A stretch of DNA of 64,000 nt from Fibrobacter sp. UWB15 (GTDB lineage: Bacteria > Fibrobacterota > Fibrobacteria > Fibrobacterales > Fibrobacteraceae): positions 62,001-126,000 of the forward strand of contig NZ_FXBA01000003.1 in the NCBI RefSeq assembly GCF_900177705.1, written 5' to 3'. The notes beneath the pieces were generated by a model, which did not search any database, was not told where the DNA came from, and saw nothing but the letters and a program-made list of their open reading frames with translations. The translations under genes were made by a program, and so were the position numbers. This document shows positions 59,126 to 64,000 of the stretch, in pieces (within the stretch, counting starts at the first letter, position 1; every line of letters starts with the position of its first letter).

Positions 59126-61672
59126 ATGAGCGAAGAAACTAAAGATTCGACCCTTGGACTTTCGAACGTGAACCACCTTGAAAAACTCTACGACGGGTGG
59201 TTCCTGGACTACGCCAGCTACGTGATTTTGGACCGTGCCGTTCCTTACTATGAGGACGGACTTAAGCCGGTGCAGCGCCGCATTCTGCATTCCCTTTTCG
59301 AAAACCACGACGGACGCTACCAGAAGGTGGCCACCATCGTCGGTCGAACCATGGCCTACCACCCGCACGGCGACGCCTCCATTGGCGATGCTCTCGTGGG
59401 CCTCGGCCAGAAGAATTTGCTGATTGACACCCAGGGTAACTGGGGTAACCCCTTCACGGGCGACCGCGCCGCAGCACCGCGTTATATCGAAGGCCGCCTC
59501 ACGCCATTCGCTGTCGATGTCGTATTCAACCCCGAAACCACTGAATGGATCCCGAGCTACGACGGCCGTAGCCAGGAACCGGTGACCCTCCCGGTCAAGT
59601 TCCCGCTGCTCTTGGCCCAAGGTGTGGACGGCATTGCCGTGGGTCTTTCGACCTCGATCCTCCCCCACAACTTCCGCGAACTCTGCGAAGCTAGCATTGC
59701 GATTCTGAAGGGCAAAAAGTTTACGCTGTACCCGGATTTCTTCACGGGCGGCATCATCGACGTGAGCGACTACAACGACGGCCAGCGCGGCGGCAAGGTC
59801 CGCGTGCGCGCGAAGATTGAAAAAGTCGACAACAAGACGCTCGCCATCCGCGAAATTCCCTACGGCACCACCACCGTAAGCCTGATCGAAAGCATCGTGA
59901 AGGCAAACGACAAGGGTAAAATCAAGATCAAGCACGTAGACGACAACACGAGTAAAGAAGTCGAAATCCTCGTGCACCTGCAGCCGGGCACCGACCCGCA
60001 GGTCGCCATCGACGCCCTCTATACCTTTACCGACTGCGAAAAGTCCATTTCGCCCTGCACCTGCGTGATTGTCGACAAGCACCCGAAATTCCTCGGCGTC
60101 TCCGACATTCTGCGCATGAACACGGAGCACACGGTCAAGCTTTTGGAATGGGAACTCGCCAACGAACTCAAGCACCTCGAAGACAAGTGGCACATGACCA
60201 CCCTCGAAAAGATTTTCATCGAAAAGGAAGTCTACGAGGTCATCAAGAAGGCAAAAGACCGCGAACAGATTATCAGCCTCGTGCGCGAAGGACTCACTCC
60301 TTACCTCAAGCGCCTGCACCGCAAAGAAGTCACTGACGAAGAAATCGGCAAGCTCATCGAAATTCCGATCCGCCGCATCAGCCATTACGACCGTGAAAAG
60401 GCCGACCAGCTTTTGCGCGAACTCGAAGAAAGCATCGCAACCTGCAAGTACAACCAGGAACACATTACCGAATACACCATCGAGCACTTCAAGAACATCT
60501 TGAAGAAGTACGGCGAAGGCAAGGAACGCCGCACGCAGATTGCGGAATTCGGCAAGGTGGAAGCCGTGCACGTGGCTCTCGCGAACCAGAAGCTTTACGT
60601 AAACCGCAAGGAAGGCTTCCTCGGCACCGGCATGAAGAAGGAAGAATACCTCTTCGACGTGTCCGAATACGACGACCTGATTGTGTTCAAGGCCGACGGC
60701 AGCTTCAAGGTCGTCAAGGTCAGCGACAAGGACTTCGTGGGCAAAAACATCTTGCTCGTCGAAAAGTTCAAGAAGGACGACGACCGCCACATTTATAACG
60801 TGATTCACCAGGACGGCAAGGACGGCGCCTACTACATCAAGCGATTCAACGTGGGTGGCGTTACCCGCGACAAGGATTACTTCATGGGTAAGGGCAAGCC
60901 CGGCAGCAAGATTCTGTACATGTCCAGCAACCTGAACGGCGAAGCCGAAGTCGTAGAAGTCACGCTCAAGCCGCGTCCGCGCACCAAGCTCAACTTCGAG
61001 GTGGATTTCAGCACCATCGACGTGAAGGGCCGTGGCGCCATGGGTAACATTGTGACCAAGTACCCGGTCAAGAGCATCAAGCGCGTCCGCAAGGGTGTAA
61101 GCACCTTGGGCGCCCGCGTTCTCTACTTTGACGCCCTCGCCGGCATCATCAGCACCCAGAAGAAGGGCGACCGCATCGGCGAATTCGGCGAAAAGGACAA
61201 GATCCTGATTGTCAAGGAAAACGGTACCGCCCGCGTGCACGACATGGCCGACCCGATTCTCGTGGGTACCGGTGTCAAGTACATCCACAAGTTCGATCCG
61301 GAACAGGTCTTCACAATCCTCTACTTCGAAGGTGGCAACTTCAACTACATGGTGAAGCGATTCAACTTGGAAGGCTGCCCCATGACCACGGAATTCAGCC
61401 TCGTGTCTGACCACAAGGATACGCAGATGATTGAATTCTTCGCCACCGATGACGCTCGCGAACTCATGGAATACCAGGTGGGTCGCGAAGTCCAGAAGGA
61501 AGAACTGGACCTCACCGAAGTCGCCGAAGTCAAGGGCTACAAGGCTTTGGGCAGCAAGTTCACCGCCAAGAAGGTGAAGCGCGCTACCCGAATTACCCCG
61601 CCCGACAGTTTCGACGACGGCTCTAGCGAAGACGAAGGCTCCGACGAATCCGACCCGGAACTCTTTGACTAA
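59126..61672 (+). CDS. parC: DNA topoisomerase IV subunit A
   Basis: 848 residues from the ATG at 59126 (MSEETKDSTLGLSNVNHL). Type IIA breakage-reunion core: YASYVILDRAVPYYEDGLKP, RRILHSLF, YHPHGDASIGDAL, catalytic Tyr in RAAAPRYIEGRLTP. A coiled coil and a C-terminal beta-pinwheel-like domain follow; KGRGAMGNIVTKYPVKSI replaces a GyrA box, and an acidic tail ends it. These points favour ParC over GyrA. parE is not in the window. A terminator follows at 61774. Confidence 0.9.
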   Translation: MSEETKDSTLGLSNVNHLEKLYDGWFLDYASYVILDRAVPYYEDGLKPVQRRILHSLFENHDGRYQKVATIVGRTMAYHPHGDASIGDALVGLGQKNLLIDTQGNWGNPFTGDRAAAPRYIEGRLTPFAVDVVFNPETTEWIPSYDGRSQEPVTLPVKFPLLLAQGVDGIAVGLSTSILPHNFRELCEASIAILKGKKFTLYPDFFTGGIIDVSDYNDGQRGGKVRVRAKIEKVDNKTLAIREIPYGTTTVSLIESIVKANDKGKIKIKHVDDNTSKEVEILVHLQPGTDPQVAIDALYTFTDCEKSISPCTCVIVDKHPKFLGVSDILRMNTEHTVKLLEWELANELKHLEDKWHMTTLEKIFIEKEVYEVIKKAKDREQIISLVREGLTPYLKRLHRKEVTDEEIGKLIEIPIRRISHYDREKADQLLRELEESIATCKYNQEHITEYTIEHFKNILKKYGEGKERRTQIAEFGKVEAVHVALANQKLYVNRKEGFLGTGMKKEEYLFDVSEYDDLIVFKADGSFKVVKVSDKDFVGKNILLVEKFKKDDDRHIYNVIHQDGKDGAYYIKRFNVGGVTRDKDYFMGKGKPGSKILYMSSNLNGEAEVVEVTLKPRPRTKLNFEVDFSTIDVKGRGAMGNIVTKYPVKSIKRVRKGVSTLGARVLYFDALAGIISTQKKGDRIGEFGEKDKILIVKENGTARVHDMADPILVGTGVKYIHKFDPEQVFTILYFEGGNFNYMVKRFNLEGCPMTTEFSLVSDHKDTQMIEFFATDDARELMEYQVGREVQKEELDLTEVAEVKGYKALGSKFTAKKVKRATRITPPDSFDDGSSEDEGSDESDPELFD

Positions 61673-61682
61673 GCCCGATGTC

Positions 61683-61757
61683 ATCCCGGCCTTGCCAATA
61701 GCCACTTGCAGCTTTGCTGCTTAGTGGATATGGTCCTCGGAACGGGGAAGCCGGGAT
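61683..61757. repeat. REP-like structured element downstream of parC
   Basis: ATCCCGGC (61683-61690) pairs with GCCGGGAT (61750-61757) and encloses CCACTTGCAGC-TTT-GCTGCTTAGTGG (61702-61727), itself a hairpin with one mismatch. GTCATCCCGG-type palindromes are common dispersed repeats in bacteria. Confidence 0.5.
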
Positions 61758-61773
61758 TTCCCTTTATTAGTCA

Positions 61774-61802
61774 CCCCGGACTTGTTCTGGGGGCATTTTT
61801 TT
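61774..61802 (+). terminator. Terminator after parC
   Basis: CCCCGGA (61774-61780), loop CTTGT, TCTGGGG (61786-61792), one G-T pair, then a seven-T run. Confidence 0.7.
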
Positions 61803-61831
61803 ATTATGTTATATTCAACCTAGGAGGATTT

Positions 61832-63598
61832 ATGCGTTACATATTAACATTCCTGAGCCTATTTTTGGCAGTTGCATGCAATGCCAACGTACTGATTGTC
61901 GTTGACGATATTCTATGGAAGGATTCTTCTGTCAAAGAAGCCGTCAAAACATACGCGAGCGACATCGAAAAAGCGCGTGGGGTTAACGTCAAGATTGAAT
62001 CGTTTCCTGCCGCAAAAATCGGTAGTACCCCCGAATACTTGAAGAGCGTGCTTGTCAAAAACAAAGACGGACTCAAAGGCGCTATTTTTGTAGGTGACCT
62101 GCCGCGAGCTCAGTTCGAATATCCGCAATGGAACATTGACGGATTTAGATACCAGCGCTGGAATTCCGATTTCTTTTTCATGGACCTTGACGGCGTATGG
62201 AAAGACACCGCATCCGGCTGGTTCGGCATGAGCGGAGGCAAGATTACCGAGAAAATTCTCCCCAGCCCTAACTTTGATTTCGGCAGTAGCTCTCCCGTAC
62301 CAGGCGTTCCTGCTGATTCTTTCTCCATGAAATTGGAAGGCTTTTTAAAATCTCCACAGACGGGACTTTGCTCGCTCAAAGTCATTGCGGACAATGCACG
62401 CCGTATTTTCATTGGCGACACCCTTGTCATTGACGCATGGCTCCCCGACTGGGACATACCGTACCTAGGTGCAAGAGAAATGCAAAAAGATAGCCTTTAT
62501 GCATTTACCATGGAATACGAAGAAGAATATGGCGGTTCAAACGCCACGCTTTATTGGAAATGGAACGGAGGCAAATGGGAAATAGTTCCTGATGACGTAT
62601 GGTTCTACGACGTTTCACCCTTGAAAGAGGGCCTACAAGCAACATTCTACGGCAATATCGGTCTGAAAGAAAAAGCCGAAGAATATTCAGGCGAACCCAC
62701 CGGTTGGGTAAGCGGCCAGGACAACGGAATCTATGACGGGCACTATTCCAAATCAGGCGAAGTAACAGATTCTCTCGAAATTTGGGTATCACGCATCGAC
62801 CCCTATACAGCAGGTTTGCTCGGAAGCCCCAAAGACCTTCTTTTAAAATGGTTCCAAAAAGTCCATGCCAGCTATGAGAAAAATACAAACTACGGCAAGG
62901 CCGCCTACTTCATGGTTCCTGGGACCGACACGACTGAAGAATCAAACTACAAGTTTATTCGCGGGCTTTCGGCAATGTACGGCCGTTCTGCACTCGATGT
63001 CATCGAGGCGGATTCCCTGACATATGTTCAATCTATTGCCAAAGAATACGATTGGTCAATCTATGTCGGCCATGGCGATCCACTCGGACTCGCACTTGGA
63101 TTCAACGCCAAAGATGTTCGCTACCCCATGCCAGTCGGACCAAGAATGTTTCATTTTGCCTCTTGCAGTCCGTTGCTCGCCTACGATGTCGTTTACGCCC
63201 AAACTTACAGTACATCAGTGGGTTCAGCACACCTGTTCGGAACAACTGGCGGTGGCCTTGTTTCGGTCGGAGCAACAAAGACAAGCGGCGACAATCAGTT
63301 AGACGACCTGATGTACGAATACGCAGCCGAAGGCATGTGGATTGGCGAAGCATTTAGACGTTGGTTAAACGAACGAATGAAACGCAACCGCTACTATCCC
63401 AAAGAAGCTATTTACGACTGGTTCTATGCAGAGGCCATGATTGGCGACCCGATGCAGACCTTTACGAACGAGAAATTGACTTCTTTAAAGCGAAACTATG
63501 CAAAGCAGCACAAGAACACAAAAGAAAACGTTCGTGATGCCATGGGAAAGGTTATTCCGCAAGGCTATACCAAATACAAGGTGCGTTTTACACCTTAA
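61832..63598 (+). CDS. Secreted C25 (gingipain)-like protease with PA14 insert
   Basis: 588 residues from the ATG at 61832, with AGGAGG six bases upstream. Signal peptide MRYILTFLSLFLAVACNA. Residues about 20-120 start a caspase-like fold (VLIVVDDILWKD; GLKGAIFVGDLPRAQFEYP). A PA14 carbohydrate-binding-like domain is inserted at about 145-265 (GFLKSPQTGLCSLKVIADNA; RIFIGDTLVIDAWLPDW). The fold resumes with YVGHGDP (probable catalytic His near 413) and FHFASCSPL (probable Cys near 445), matching gingipain-type C25 peptidases. The upstream reading frame to 61706 is untranslated repeat. Confidence 0.75.
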   Translation: MRYILTFLSLFLAVACNANVLIVVDDILWKDSSVKEAVKTYASDIEKARGVNVKIESFPAAKIGSTPEYLKSVLVKNKDGLKGAIFVGDLPRAQFEYPQWNIDGFRYQRWNSDFFFMDLDGVWKDTASGWFGMSGGKITEKILPSPNFDFGSSSPVPGVPADSFSMKLEGFLKSPQTGLCSLKVIADNARRIFIGDTLVIDAWLPDWDIPYLGAREMQKDSLYAFTMEYEEEYGGSNATLYWKWNGGKWEIVPDDVWFYDVSPLKEGLQATFYGNIGLKEKAEEYSGEPTGWVSGQDNGIYDGHYSKSGEVTDSLEIWVSRIDPYTAGLLGSPKDLLLKWFQKVHASYEKNTNYGKAAYFMVPGTDTTEESNYKFIRGLSAMYGRSALDVIEADSLTYVQSIAKEYDWSIYVGHGDPLGLALGFNAKDVRYPMPVGPRMFHFASCSPLLAYDVVYAQTYSTSVGSAHLFGTTGGGLVSVGATKTSGDNQLDDLMYEYAAEGMWIGEAFRRWLNERMKRNRYYPKEAIYDWFYAEAMIGDPMQTFTNEKLTSLKRNYAKQHKNTKENVRDAMGKVIPQGYTKYKVRFTP

Positions 63599-63613
63599 TG
63601 CAGGAATTTAAAC

Positions 63614-64000
63614 TTACATCCAGTCGCTGAAACTTGAATCGCTGGGCATGCGCCAGTCGGCGCGGGGTGACAGAGAAATTGTACCGACTTTCGGGCCGTC
63701 AGGAATGCAGCTGCGCTTGAACTGTTGCGTAAAGAACCTGCGCACGAATACGGCTAAGGCCTTTTCCAGTTCTTCGTCGCTGAACTTGCCGGCAAAGGCA
63801 TACTTCGCGAGGAACAGGAGCTTTTGCGGAGCGGCGCCGTACTTTGCGAAATGGTACAGATAGAAGTCGTGGATTTCGTAGGCGCCCAAGATACTTTCCG
63901 TCTTCTGCGCAATCTGTCCGTTAGAATCGGCGGGCAAAAGTTCCGGCGACACGGGCGTGTCCAAGATATCGCGAAGCACATCGGCAAGTTCTTTTGCCGT
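63614..64000 (-). CDS. nadE: Glutamine-dependent NAD synthetase, C-terminal part (N-terminus outside window)
   Basis: About 128 codons at the right edge; the frame continues without break past position 64000. VRRFFTQQFKRSCIPDGPKV and ISLSPRADWRMPSD are the C-terminal signature of the large bacterial glutamine-dependent NAD synthetase, which amidates deamido-NAD. ELLPADSNGQIAQKTESILG is also conserved. It converges with the C25-like protease gene, 15 bp apart. Confidence 0.92.
   Translation of the reverse strand, partial: TAKELADVLRDILDTPVSPELLPADSNGQIAQKTESILGAYEIHDFYLYHFAKYGAAPQKLLFLAKYAFAGKFSDEELEKALAVFVRRFFTQQFKRSCIPDGPKVGTISLSPRADWRMPSDSSFSDWM

Noticed and set aside
59105-61705. 866-residue antisense reading frame over parC
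   Set aside because: Shadow of a GC-rich third-position bias; no motifs, and the sense frame is a complete ParC.

Overview
The window looks like chromosomal DNA of a Fibrobacter-type rumen/gut bacterium (phylum Fibrobacterota). This assignment is an inference from several things together: a Gram-negative envelope gene set, lipoproteins with poly-Ser linkers, a Cthe_2159-type carbohydrate-binding lipoprotein, OmpA with thrombospondin type-3 repeats, Bacteroidota-like TAnnTTTG promoter boxes, and heptameric GTAGGAA-type repeats at gene ends. No phage, insertion sequence, CRISPR array or rRNA operon was seen. One tRNA gene is present.

Layout. 1-4.2 kb: a TonB-energising operon (DUF3450 protein, long ExbB-like protein, ExbB, ExbD) resembling the Vibrio TonB2 arrangement, plus an ankyrin lipoprotein. 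4.3-11.7 kb: envelope proteins (outer-membrane protein, LysM lytic transglycosylase, OmpA/TSP3, SlyD, a lipoprotein). 11.7-14.9 kb: a divergent DnaA-family ATPase with a downstream epimerase and an AT-rich upstream gap. 14.9-20.4 kb: a TrhP-type U32 protein, a Wzi-like barrel and the carbohydrate-binding lipoprotein. 20.5-24.5 kb: PilT, a 904-residue TPR protein with an acidic repeated motif, and a Trm112-like protein. 24.6-33.9 kb: three family-2 glycosyltransferases, a DUF2723 membrane glycosyltransferase-like protein, nusB, and the riboflavin genes ribH-ribBA-ribE. 34-43.6 kb: a DUF2279 protein, FabF, a nucleotidyltransferase, orn-PBP-lgt, PmbA, an orphan HigA-like regulator and an AlgJ/AlgX-like protein. 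43.6-53.6 kb: tRNA-Arg(CCT), metG, a hairpin-rich noncoding stretch, an M15-like peptidase, a PDZ-thioredoxin fusion, dihydroorotate dehydrogenase, an M20 dipeptidase, a sirtuin, and two genes of an oligopeptide-type ABC importer. 53.6-64 kb: a hybrid histidine kinase, HflX, a barrel protein with an Ala/Pro/Glu-rich stalk, ParC, a C25-like protease with a PA14 insert, and the end of NAD synthetase.

Most worth a second look are: (a) the 358-bp gap after metG, which holds at least eight inverted repeats, three of them with 9-bp stems and 4-nt loops; (b) a 151-bp insertion between two ABC transporter genes that duplicated 26 bp and reconstructed both gene ends; (c) a DnaA-family protein lacking the usual arginine finger and DNA-recognition motif; (d) heptamer repeats that supply the start or end of several reading frames; (e) TATATTTG promoter boxes so close to start codons that the mRNAs would be leaderless; and (f) a candidate protein O-glycosylation cluster around DUF2723.
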